IMG/VR virus record: IMGVR_UViG_3300048687_000102
Span: 1 to 45,997 of that record
DNA: 45,997 nucleotides
DNA from: a virus
Reading direction: 5' to 3' (one strand)
Shown here: positions 14,544 through 21,046 of the stretch, in pieces
How the letters are laid out: each line of letters starts with the position of its first letter
Position numbering within the stretch: position 1 is the first letter of the stretch
Position numbers and translations under genes: made by a program
Notes under the pieces: generated by a model
Told to the model about the DNA's origin: nothing
Seen by the model: only the letters and a program-made list of their open reading frames with translations
Databases searched by the model: none

Positions 14544-15446
14544 TCAGAAGGGGGGTGCGTACCCGGCGTCGGCCGGGTCGTAGATGGCGGCCAGGGGGCC
14601 GCCCTTGAAGGCGCATGCGGCGGACACATCACAAAGGAAGCAAGCTTGCCCCGTTTCATCGACGGGGAACTGACCCGACTCGATCTGCGCCCACGCCTTG
14701 CCGAAGATGCCGCCGACGAAGGCGGCCGTGTACTCGCCCAGCTCGTACGGCCTGCCGAGACTGGCCCGGCGGTTCATGAAGGGCACCCCGAGCTTCGCCC
14801 GGACTCCGTACTTGGCCTCCAGCAAGGCCGCGTAGGTGCCGAACTGGTCGGCGTTCTTCGGCGGCCTCTTGGAGGTCTTCAGGTCCACGATGATGAGCTG
14901 ATCGAAGATGGGGTCGCGGAAGACCCGGTCCAGGTACGCCTTGATCTCCACCGGACATCCGGGCAGGCGCCCGGACACATCCAGTTCGATGGCCGGGAGG
15001 CCATCAGGCGTGGTCCAGATCCCGTAGGGCGACCGCTGTCGCCAGGAGATGTAGGCCCGGACGAACTCCGGGCCCATCTGGTTCCAGATCTCGATGGGCT
15101 CGCTCTGCGAGCGCCTCCAGCTCCACTCATCGGGCTCCTTCTGGCGGAGTCTGTCGAGCTGGGCATTGAAGTGCCTCCGCCATACCTCGCGGAGGTAGTC
15201 GCCCTCCCATGTCACCGTTGCCGGTGACGCCGTGACCGTGTCGCGGTCGTACTGTTCTGTCGCCTCGTGGACGGCGCTGCCGCCGGCCAGCCACAGCGCG
15301 GGGCGCTGTGGCGCCTTGGCCAAGTACTTCAGGAAATAAGAACGCGCGCAGCGCTCCAGCGTGTCGCGGGAGCTGTACGAGATGTGCTCAGGCAGCAGGA
15401 GCTGCCTGCTGCCCTGAACGGAGACCGTTTTCGGCTGTTGTGGCAA
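14544..15446 (-). CDS. Cas4/RecB-family nuclease with Fe-S cysteines (300 aa)
   Basis: A PD-(D/E)xK nuclease of Cas4/RecB type. H60 (GSAVHEATE), D173 (YLDRV), D188 and K190 (VDLKTSK), and the downstream Q201-Y205 motif make the nuclease site. C33 near the N-terminus and C269, C272 and C278 near the C-terminus have the spacing of the Cas4/AddB 4Fe-4S cluster. The start is TTG 15446, fixed by AGGAG six bases upstream; it overlaps the WhiB gene by 59 bp. Probably a DNA-end-processing exonuclease for recombination or replication. There is no CRISPR system here. Confidence 0.85.
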   Translation of the reverse strand: MPQQPKTVSVQGSRQLLLPEHISYSSRDTLERCARSYFLKYLAKAPQRPALWLAGGSAVHEATEQYDRDTVTASPATVTWEGDYLREVWRRHFNAQLDRLRQKEPDEWSWRRSQSEPIEIWNQMGPEFVRAYISWRQRSPYGIWTTPDGLPAIELDVSGRLPGCPVEIKAYLDRVFRDPIFDQLIIVDLKTSKRPPKNADQFGTYAALLEAKYGVRAKLGVPFMNRRASLGRPYELGEYTAAFVGGIFGKAWAQIESGQFPVDETGQACFLCDVSAACAFKGGPLAAIYDPADAGYAPPF

Positions 15447-16149
15447 GCTTCTCTCCTTTCTTCAGGGCCACGATCTCGACCTGCTCCCGCAGGTCCACGT
15501 TCTCCGCCCTGAACCATCGGACGGCCGGAATCCGGCCGCCGACCTGCATGGACATCCGCAGCCAGCGGCCGCTGGCTGTCTGGCCGATGTAGCGGCCCGG
15601 ATAGGCCGTGCCGTTCTGGATCACCCAGGCGTCGCCCCTCGGGGCGCGCTCAGGGAAGCGCGCCGCAGGCGCCCATCCGACCGCCTCCCGGGCCGCCTGC
15701 CCGGCGGCCTCGCGCTCCGCCTTCAGGCGGGCGACGTGCTCCGCGAGCAACACGCGGATCGTTTGCACGCTGTATCCGGTCTGTCGGCTGATGGCCTCCA
15801 GGCTTCGCCCTCCGGCTGCGCCGGGCATGGCGAACAGCCTGGCGGCTTCCGCCGCACGCTCCTGCGCGCCCATGCGCGCCAGGTGCTTAACCAGCCTGCG
15901 GCGGTACAGGTACCGCTCGTGCTGATCCGTGCCGCCCCACACGCCGTACTCCTCGCCCCAGCACACCTCGCGGCACGCGAGGTACAGCGGGCACTCGATG
16001 CACACCTCCTTGGCCTCGGTCCAGGCCCTCCGGGCGAACTTCCCGGGCGCGGTGGACAGGTCCTGCGGACCGGGGTAGAAGAAGGTCTTCTCCAGCTCGT
16101 TGCTGGAGAACTTCGCGCACGCCATGCCGCCGGGGTCCGGCGGGCTCAT
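15388..16149 (-). CDS. WhiB-family regulator fused to a second HTH domain (253 aa)
   Basis: The N-terminal 80 residues are a WhiB domain: Cys at 11, 50, 53 and 59 (WTEAKEVCIECPLYLACR) for the Fe-S cluster, and the family turn GVWGG at 69-73. After a helical linker, residues about 116-140 (SLEAISRQTGYSVQTIRVLL) form a helix-turn-helix. The rest (about 160-253) is beta-rich with AWVIQNGTAYPGRYIG and is not recognised. Most WhiB proteins are about 80-130 aa, so this is a long fusion. WhiB proteins bind sigma region 4 of the host RNA polymerase. It follows the XRE gene with a 4-bp overlap. Confidence 0.85.
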   Translation of the reverse strand: MSPPDPGGMACAKFSSNELEKTFFYPGPQDLSTAPGKFARRAWTEAKEVCIECPLYLACREVCWGEEYGVWGGTDQHERYLYRRRLVKHLARMGAQERAAEAARLFAMPGAAGGRSLEAISRQTGYSVQTIRVLLAEHVARLKAEREAAGQAAREAVGWAPAARFPERAPRGDAWVIQNGTAYPGRYIGQTASGRWLRMSMQVGGRIPAVRWFRAENVDLREQVEIVALKKGEKLATTAENGLRSGQQAAPAA

Positions 16150-16424
16150 GGCGCGTCCGGGTCTTCGAGAAGGGCCATCGGCGACACGCCCAGGGCGGAC
16201 GCCAGGGCCATGGGCTCGTCCACGGAGACGCTCCTGCGAGCGAGACCGTTGGAGTGGCGCCCTCGCTCGATCGTGCCGATCGCGTTCCGGGCCATGAGGC
16301 GCCCGCCGGACTGCGTCCGCAGCGCCAGGTGCGTCATGGTCAGTCCGAGCACGTCGCGCCAGCGACGTACGTTGCGACCGACGTTGCGCGAATAGCGCAA
16401 CTCGGTATCGCTTCGCGGTTCCAT
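16146..16424 (-). CDS. XRE-family helix-turn-helix regulator (92 aa)
   Basis: A 92-aa protein with an XRE-like HTH at about 18-60 (VRRWRDVLGLTMTHLALRTQ ... NAIGTIERGRH) and the C-terminal helix typical of Cro/CI-type DNA-binding domains (MALASALGVSPMALLED). ATG 16424 has AAGGAGAG just upstream. It overlaps the end of the sigma gene by 85 bp and the WhiB gene by 4 bp. It is a reasonable candidate for a lysogeny or operon repressor, but there is no oligomerisation domain. Confidence 0.8.
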   Translation of the reverse strand: MEPRSDTELRYSRNVGRNVRRWRDVLGLTMTHLALRTQSGGRLMARNAIGTIERGRHSNGLARRSVSVDEPMALASALGVSPMALLEDPDAP

Positions 16425-16825
16425 CTCTCTCCTTCGGGCATGCGGAGACTCGCCAGGGGCGAGTCGAAGACGAGGGGCTTGAGGGTTCCGGCGCCGGCCG
16501 GAACGAGTTCGCGACTGGCGAACGTCCAGTGGCCGGTGTCGAAGGGGCGTTCCATGGTGTTGCGCTTGGGCCGGTAGTGATCAACGATCCGCCGGGCGGC
16601 GATGGTGGACAGTAGGCCCCAGACCCGCTCCTCAACCGGGCGACCGGGCTTGTAGTGGCTGCGCCAGAGAGAGGTGAACACGTCGGCGGTCAAGTCTTCG
16701 GCGAGCTGGGGGTCGTAGATCTTCAGCCGTCCGCGGATATAGCCCTGGACTCGCGGTCGGTACTCGCGGTACAGGGCGGTGAACTGGGCGTCCGCCGCGG
16801 AATTGGGGGTTGCTTGTTCGGGCAT
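16340..16825 (-). CDS. Sigma-70-family protein with region 2 but no region 4 (161 aa)
   Basis: Residues about 14-88 are sigma region 2: FTALYREYRPRVQGYI, DLTADVFTSLWR (the AEDLTxDVF motif) and LLSTIAARRIVDHYRPKR. A usual ECF sigma factor would have region 4 after a short linker, but here the last 70 residues are Pro/Arg/Ser-rich with no HTH, and 85 bp of its end overlap the XRE gene in another frame. ATG 16825 is chosen behind AGAGG; an in-frame ATG at 16864 is less likely. It could bind the RNA polymerase clamp and be completed by a partner, or act as a decoy. Confidence 0.8.
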   Translation of the reverse strand: MPEQATPNSAADAQFTALYREYRPRVQGYIRGRLKIYDPQLAEDLTADVFTSLWRSHYKPGRPVEERVWGLLSTIAARRIVDHYRPKRNTMERPFDTGHWTFASRELVPAGAGTLKPLVFDSPLASLRMPEGERWNREAIPSCAIRATSVATYVAGATCSD

Positions 16826-16870
16826 GGCGAAGCCTCTCGTTCCGCCTCGGGGTTTCCTGGGCATGCGAAA

Positions 16871-16893
16871 GGCCCACCCGGGGGGGGTGGGCC
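16871..16893 (-). terminator. Terminator downstream of the integrase gene
   Basis: A 9-bp stem (16871-16879 with 16885-16893) with a G5 loop, on the minus strand followed by TTTCG. It lies 20 bases past the integrase stop and before the sigma gene start, so it ends or attenuates leftward integrase transcripts and keeps the regulatory operon separate. Confidence 0.7.
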
Positions 16894-16912
16894 TTGATGT
16901 CAGTGGCGCGCG

Positions 16913-18349
16913 CTAAGCGCGCCAGACTATTTCGATCAGATCGGGATTGAACTTGGCCACACCCTTGCCCTGCGGGTGGACGATGACTCCTTCCAGGCTC
17001 CGCAGGAGCTGGGCCCGCTGGCGCTCCAGCGGGAGCGCGTCGAACGTCTCCCTGGTGTACTCAACCGCCTCGGTGCGTCTGTTCTCGCGCTCCGCGCGGC
17101 GCTTGAGCAGGGCGAGTCTTTGCTGCTCCTGCTCAAGGTCTTGCAGCATCGGAAGAGCCGTGCTGATCAGGATCTTCCTGGTCGTCACGGCATTACGCAC
17201 CTGCTTGATGTCGCTGGTGCACCTGTCCAGCTCCCGCTGGCGGTTCTCGCCCCAGCCGACATCGCCGGCGGTGAGGCATGCGCGACGCTCGTCGCTCAAC
17301 ACCGCGTCGACAACGAGGCGATCGATCGGAGCGCCCACGCGGGCGATCTTTCCGCAGCCCTTGGCGTAGCCGCTGCGATCGCACAGGTACACCTGGTACT
17401 GCGTGCCGCTGGCGCGGCGGCGCATCTGGCCCCGCATGGGGCCGTTGCAGGCTCCGCAGCGGGCGATGCCCGACAGGAGATAGCGCATGGCGTTGGTGCC
17501 CGGGCGCTCCCGCGTCGGGCGTCGGGCCTCCAGTGCCTCCAGGACCTCGGACAGTTGATCCTGGGAGCACAGTGGCTCCCAGGCTGCCCGTATGGGCATC
17601 CCGTCCTGCCCGAGGACGACTTCGCCCCGGTAGACCTTGATTCCCGCCAGCGCCGGGTTTGTCAGGACCCGGCGGACCGTCTTGTGGTCCAGGCGCTCCG
17701 CGCCGCGGAACCTCTTGCCGGATCGGGACGTCGGGGCTATGCCCCGCTTGAGCCAATCCGTCTGGATGTCGGAGATCTTCGCACCTCCCAGGATGGCCTT
17801 GTGCGCGGCGAGGATCTCCTTCCCCGCTTCCGGGTCGACCGTCAGGCCGTCCGCTTGCCAGCCGTACGGCTGGCGCCCTCCGTGGGGCTTGCCTTCGCCG
17901 GCAAGCTCCAGTTGTTTGCGCTGGACCCTGCGGCCGGTATCGGCCGAGGACTTGTTGGCGAAGGCCACCATTACGCGGGCCATGGTCAGCCCGTCCGTGG
18001 TGGCCAAGTTAACGTCTCCTTCGAGCGTCGCGAACACGTAGCTCGCCCGCCCGGCATAGATGTCGATGGCCCGCTCTAGGTCCCTGGGTTGGCGGGCGAA
18101 GCGGTCCAGGTTGTAGACCACCACGCCCTGGATGATCCCCAGGTGCAAGTCACCCAGCAGGCGTTCGAACTCGGGGCGCACCACCTTGCGCTGGTACGCG
18201 GAGAGATCGTTGTCCTCGTAGATCCCGGCAACATTCCAGCGGCGGACCGCTGCCAAGGCGCAGCAGTCCTCGCGCTGCCTGGTGACGCCCTTGGCGTCGC
18301 CTTCGACGTCCTCGGAGATGCGTACGTAAACGCCCACGTCAATGGGCAT
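16913..18349 (-). CDS. int: Large serine integrase (478 aa)
   Basis: A large serine recombinase. S12 in YVRISED is the catalytic serine, D82/R83 (YNLDRFARQPRD) belong to the resolvase active site, residues about 150-260 are the recombinase domain (GKPHGGRQPYGW), C298, C301, C323 and C332 form the zinc ribbon, and about 365-440 are the coiled coil. The length is normal for the family. It would insert the phage at a chromosomal attB using an attP next to the gene. ATG 18349 is preceded by GGGGAGG, part of which lies in a hairpin (18358-18377). Confidence 0.97.
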   Translation of the reverse strand: MPIDVGVYVRISEDVEGDAKGVTRQREDCCALAAVRRWNVAGIYEDNDLSAYQRKVVRPEFERLLGDLHLGIIQGVVVYNLDRFARQPRDLERAIDIYAGRASYVFATLEGDVNLATTDGLTMARVMVAFANKSSADTGRRVQRKQLELAGEGKPHGGRQPYGWQADGLTVDPEAGKEILAAHKAILGGAKISDIQTDWLKRGIAPTSRSGKRFRGAERLDHKTVRRVLTNPALAGIKVYRGEVVLGQDGMPIRAAWEPLCSQDQLSEVLEALEARRPTRERPGTNAMRYLLSGIARCGACNGPMRGQMRRRASGTQYQVYLCDRSGYAKGCGKIARVGAPIDRLVVDAVLSDERRACLTAGDVGWGENRQRELDRCTSDIKQVRNAVTTRKILISTALPMLQDLEQEQQRLALLKRRAERENRRTEAVEYTRETFDALPLERQRAQLLRSLEGVIVHPQGKGVAKFNPDLIEIVWRA

Positions 18350-18409
18350 GTGGTCCTCCCCTGTTTGGCAACAGGGGTGACAGTACCGTGAGTTGGCTTA
18401 GTAAGATCG
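18350..18409. other. Candidate attP region with hairpin over the integrase ribosome site
   Basis: The 60-bp gap upstream of the integrase. It holds a perfect hairpin (8-bp stem 18358-18365 with 18370-18377, loop TGGC) whose inner arm is joined to the integrase ribosome site, and further left-right a partial dyad with TGGCTT at 18394-18399 and AAGCCA at 18412-18417. Serine integrases usually have their attP immediately upstream of the gene, with imperfect dyads of about 50 bp, so 18375-18425 is the likely crossover region (inference). Confidence 0.5.
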
Positions 18410-18574
18410 TCAAGCCAGTTCATGATGTTGGATCTTGGGCCGCGGTGCGGGCTCGTCGAGGTAGCCGGCGAGCATCTGCTCGACCCATGCCGAGCTCCGC
18501 TCGGGGGCGTTGGCCAACTGCTTGGCCACCCAGGCGTCTATCTGCTCCTGTGTCAGTTCGGTGTTCTCGCTCAT
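18410..18574 (-). CDS. Small acidic helical protein next to integrase (54 aa)
   Basis: A 54-aa protein (MSENTELTQEQIDAWVAKQL...) with an acidic helix and a Pro-rich end. Its stop lies within the candidate attP dyad and its start overlaps the gene at 18571. It could be a recombination directionality factor by position, but RDFs of serine integrases have no common motif, so this is untested. It may also be a short coupling protein. Confidence 0.55.
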   Translation of the reverse strand: MSENTELTQEQIDAWVAKQLANAPERSSAWVEQMLAGYLDEPAPRPKIQHHELA

Positions 18575-18858
18575 GCCTCGTCCTCGAAGGCGCGCTCCAG
18601 CGCATCGCCGGGGACCTGGACTTCCGTCATGGAAGTCCAGCCCTTCGACCAGTGCTTCCGCTCGATCCGCTTGCGCTGGGCGTTGCCGTCGATGCCCATG
18701 AAGGCGCAGAGCTGGCCGGGGAAGACCCAGTGGCCGCGCTCGTCGGTGAAGACGGCGGCCTGGCGGCCGTGGAAATCGAAGGAGGTGAGCCGGCTCGGCT
18801 CACCTGGCGGAACGGGAACGATCTCGCTCAAGGCTCCCGCCTTCCATGTACGGGACAC
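18571..18858 (-). CDS. Antirepressor N-terminal domain protein (95 aa)
   Basis: Residues about 23-80 match the P22_AR_N-type domain: LTSFDFHGRQAAVFTDERG, then WVFPGQLCAFMGIDGNAQRK (the LGIDxxxQxKR-like motif) and HWSKGWTSMTEVQVPG. In full antirepressors this is followed by a second C-terminal domain that is absent here, so the protein is short. Starts at ATG 18858 and overlaps the gene at 18828 by 31 bp. It may bind a repressor or be a regulatory remnant. Confidence in the domain is good, in the role low. Confidence 0.75.
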   Translation of the reverse strand: MSRTWKAGALSEIVPVPPGEPSRLTSFDFHGRQAAVFTDERGHWVFPGQLCAFMGIDGNAQRKRIERKHWSKGWTSMTEVQVPGDALERAFEDEA

Positions 18859-19397
18859 GGCCCCGTCGCCACGGGGCCTGCCGATGTCTGATGCTCACGC
18901 TCTCGCGTGCCGCAGTGGCACACGGGCTTGACGGCGGCCTCCCGGCTGCCGCCTGCTTCCCAGCGCTGGATCGACTTCGCGATCCACGCGAAGCGTGCCG
19001 GGACATCCGGCTCCGCCGGCCTGTAGAAGTCCCACGCCGCGCGGGGACGCAGGAAGGCCGGGGCCAGCATGAAGCGGCCCCGGCCTTTGCCGGTCTTGTG
19101 ATCCCAGGCCAGTTCCTGGCCCGCCGTGCGGGCGGCGGAGCCGCCCCCCAGGGCTTTCAGGAACTTCCCCTGGGTGTCCAGGACACCCCGGGTACTGAAC
19201 GGCCCCAGGACCACCGTGTGGGCGGTCTCTGGGGCCTCGGGGAAAGCTATCTGCCCGACCACCGCTAGGCGGTGGGTCCGGGCTCTGATCTCATCAAGAG
19301 CATCGATCGCGAGGTCCGCGACCTCCCCAGCTGTTCGGTTGCTGTTCTCCGGGTCCGTCAGGATCGCCGCTACTGCGGCGTTCTCTCTCGCGCTCAC
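18828..19397 (-). CDS. Hypothetical protein with C-terminal Cys/His motif (189 aa)
   Basis: A 189-aa protein starting at GTG 19397, fixed by GGAGG seven bases upstream. The N-terminal 60 residues are helical (EVADLAIDALDEIRARTHRL). The middle is a mixed domain with TVVLGPFSTRGVLDTQGKFL and WDHKTGKGRGRFMLAPAFL. The C-terminal VCHCGTREREHQ and CPVHG form a potential zinc site. I do not recognise the family; it resembles proteins found in the accessory regions of actinophages. It overlaps the HTH gene by 104 bp. Confidence 0.6.
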   Translation of the reverse strand: MSARENAAVAAILTDPENSNRTAGEVADLAIDALDEIRARTHRLAVVGQIAFPEAPETAHTVVLGPFSTRGVLDTQGKFLKALGGGSAARTAGQELAWDHKTGKGRGRFMLAPAFLRPRAAWDFYRPAEPDVPARFAWIAKSIQRWEAGGSREAAVKPVCHCGTREREHQTSAGPVATGPCPVHGRREP

Positions 19398-19605
19398 CTG
19401 CGCGCCTCCAGCGTGATGCCGTGTCGGATGTGATGCCGTACACCTCGGCAACCTCTCGCGTGGTCATGCCAGCCTCAATGGCCATGTACACGTAGTCGAA
19501 TTTGTCCAGCTCCGCCTGGCGCTCACGCTCCGCGAGCGCCAGGAGGTCGCGGACCAGGGCCTCGCGCCGCTCGCGAGTGATCATCGGCTTGGCCCTGCGG
19601 GGCAT
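19294..19605 (-). CDS. HTH DNA-binding protein (103 aa)
   Basis: A 103-aa protein. Helices at about 9-40 (REALVRDLLALAERERQAEL) precede an HTH, MTTREVAEVYGITSDTASRW, at about 47-66. The last 35 residues are Arg/Gly-rich and lie in the 104-bp overlap with the next gene in another frame, so the functional protein may end near residue 72. It is the first gene behind the palindrome at 19647-19670, which makes it a candidate for an autoregulated repressor. Confidence 0.75.
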   Translation of the reverse strand: MPRRAKPMITRERREALVRDLLALAERERQAELDKFDYVYMAIEAGMTTREVAEVYGITSDTASRWRRAGERERERRSSGDPDGPGEQQPNSWGGRGPRDRCS

Positions 19606-19733
19606 GCGTGCTCCTGGTCTATGCCGGTGGAAGATTGTTCCTCACCCTATGCCCGGCGGATCGGGCATAGAAGAAGATCACCCGCGTAGATGACCGGAGC
19701 TTTACTTGTTCTTTGCTGAATACATAGAGAGCG
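19606..19733 (-). promoter_or_regulatory. Intergenic control region with palindrome 19647-19670
   Basis: A 128-bp, relatively AT-rich gap. It contains the palindrome CTATGCCCG ... CGGGCATAG (9-bp arms, 19647-19655 and 19662-19670, spacer GCGGAT). The core GCCCGrCGGATCGGGC is repeated in the palindrome at 25159-25182, with the outer bases exchanged so that pairing is kept. This is the likely promoter/operator of the HTH gene at 19605. Clear -35/-10 boxes are not evident to me. Confidence 0.55.
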
Positions 19734-20087
19734 CTACCGGCCCTCGTTCGCCTCCGGCCGGGCCGCCTCGCGGCGGCGGATGATCTCGGCCTTCCAGAGG
19801 CCGTTCAGGGTGACGTAGGCGACCTCCTCCGAGCGCGCGCTCTCGCGTACGTCGTCGAGGTCGAAGCCGTGGAGTTCGTAGCTCCGATCGTCCAGATCCA
19901 GAAGGTTCTGGCCGTTCGTGAACCAGGGGGCCCGTCCCCGACTCTTGGCGTACTGCGCCGTGACGCAGTGCGAGTCGTTCTGGATGTCCAGCCGCTCCAG
20001 GTCGATCTCCGTGGCCCAGTTGGGCCACTTGATGTCCATCAGCGCGATGCCGCGCTGGACGCGTGCGGCGTAGTCGATCTCACTCAT
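19734..20087 (-). CDS. Hypothetical protein (117 aa)
   Basis: A 117-aa acidic protein starting MSEIDYAARV at ATG 20087, overlapping the upstream stop by 4 bp. It contains ALMDIKWPNWATEIDLERLD, a Trp-rich segment APWFTNGQNLLDL and ends in a basic helix AEIIRRREAARPEA. No known motif. It is followed by the control region at 19606-19733. Confidence 0.6.
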   Translation of the reverse strand: MSEIDYAARVQRGIALMDIKWPNWATEIDLERLDIQNDSHCVTAQYAKSRGRAPWFTNGQNLLDLDDRSYELHGFDLDDVRESARSEEVAYVTLNGLWKAEIIRRREAARPEANEGR

Positions 20088-20485
20088 GCTGCGCTCTCCG
20101 TCTCGTTCTCGACCGGGAGGACGCCGGCCTCCGCCGCGCGGGCGCGGAAGCGGTCCCAGGTCTCGCACCAGCCGCTTTTCTGTGCGATCGCGTTCAGCGC
20201 GGACATCGGCGCGGGAAGCGCCCGCAGGATGATCTCCGCGCAGTCGCGGTACTCCCAGCAATTGTTCGCGATCCAGCGAACCAGGGGATCGCCAGCGCGC
20301 ATCAGGGCGTCGCGCGCCTCCTGGAGGCCGGCCTCCAGCTCCGGAGAGGCGGCGGCGGTCGCCTTGCATCGCGGGCAGTCTTCCTCGTTCGCCCCCCAGA
20401 TGTGCTCGTGTCCGCCGAGCGCCTCGTTGTACTTCTCCTCCGCGGCGCCGCGCGCCGCGATGTACTGCTCTACCTCCGGGTACAT
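20084..20485 (-). CDS. Hypothetical protein (133 aa)
   Basis: A 133-aa protein starting MYPEVEQYIA at ATG 20485 behind the leader GGAGAGGAC, a leader repeated before other genes of this region. It has a possible zinc knuckle (HEHIWGANEEDCPRCK at about 26-41), a helical middle and a WRDCAEIILRAL-type helix. It follows the hairpin terminator at 20516-20544. Function unknown. Confidence 0.65.
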   Translation of the reverse strand: MYPEVEQYIAARGAAEEKYNEALGGHEHIWGANEEDCPRCKATAAASPELEAGLQEARDALMRAGDPLVRWIANNCWEYRDCAEIILRALPAPMSALNAIAQKSGWCETWDRFRARAAEAGVLPVENETESAA

Positions 20486-20515
20486 GAACCCGTCCTCTCC
20501 GTTCGGGATGAGAAA

Positions 20516-20544
20516 GGGCCCGCCCTTGTGCCGAGGGCGGGCCC
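20516..20544 (-). terminator. Intrinsic terminator after the tRNA-like gene
   Basis: A perfect 10-bp stem (20516-20525 with 20535-20544) with a nine-base loop. On the minus strand it is followed by TTTCTC. It lies between the tRNA-like gene (20670-20754) and the gene at 20485. Confidence 0.8.
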
Positions 20545-20669
20545 AGTGGCCACTTGATCAGGTTCGGGCTGGCCAGACCCTCAACGGCTCCTTCTGACGG
20601 ACTTCTCGGGTTGGAGCGATGCTCACCGGGGCCTGTCTCCCGCCGTAAGGCGGTATCCGTCACGGTCCC

Positions 20670-20754
20670 GTGCCTCCGCCGGACTTGAACCGGCGCCTCC
20701 CATCGCGGCCCTCTGGGCCGATCAGGGCGCTCTAACCATCTGAGCTAGGAGGCG
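20670..20754 (-). tRNA. tRNA-like gene, anticodon uncertain (CGG by position), with palindromic insertion
   Basis: On the minus strand the sequence has an acceptor stem (GCCTCC with GGAGGC), a standard D arm (GCTC ... GAGC with GGTTA), and a T arm with GTTCAAGT between GCCGG and CCGGC. The anticodon arm pairs only with one mismatch; the loop would put CGG at positions 34-36 (proline). It is followed by about 16 extra bases, so the total is 85 nt. The extra part forms CGGCCC-AGA-GGGCCG, the same kind of short hairpin found all over this genome. Position 1/72 does not pair and CCA is not encoded. Whether it is charged is doubtful. Confidence 0.6.
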
Positions 20755-20807
20755 ACCACCTACCCGCCGCCTTCCCGCGGCGCCGATCGGTGGCAGCCCA
20801 TGAAGAA

Positions 20808-20830
20808 GCCCCCGGCGGCGAGCCGGGGGC
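20808..20830 (-). terminator. Terminator after the DUF397 gene
   Basis: A 9-bp GC stem (20808-20816 with 20822-20830), loop GGCGA, followed on the minus strand by TTCTTC. It ends the leftward DUF5753/DUF397 transcript about 20 bases past the stop. Confidence 0.8.
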
Positions 20831-20848
20831 CGTTGTACTGCTTCGAGG

Positions 20849-21046
20849 TCAGACCTCGAAGCCTTTGGCGAACTCCACGAAGGACGCCCAGGCGTCCCGC
20901 TCGAAGAGCAGTGTGGCGCCGTCGGCGCCTTCCTTGCCGTCTTTCACGCCGACGGCTCCGCCGGCAGGCCGGGCGACGTAGACGCAGCTCTCCGGGTCGG
21001 AGTGGCTTGACTTGCTGTACGCGGCCCCATCGAGTGTCCCCAGCAC
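20849..21046 (-). CDS. DUF397-family small regulator (65 aa)
   Basis: The protein matches the DUF397 pattern: a YSKSSHSDPESCVYVARP start, then VGVKDGKEGADGATLLFERDAW, then SFVEFAKGFE at the end. DUF397 proteins are small actinobacterial partners of XRE-DUF5753 (WhiJ/Scr-like) regulators. GTG 21046 gives the normal family length; an ATG at 21100 adds 18 atypical residues. It overlaps the DUF5753 gene by 103 bp in another frame, an unusually deep overlap that couples the two. Confidence 0.85.
   Translation of the reverse strand: MLGTLDGAAYSKSSHSDPESCVYVARPAGGAVGVKDGKEGADGATLLFERDAWASFVEFAKGFEV

Noticed and set aside
16340-16424. XRE gene as the missing sigma region 4 reached by frameshift
   Set aside because: The XRE protein has its own ribosome site and start and a Cro/CI-type HTH rather than a region-4 HTH, and I see no slippery site.
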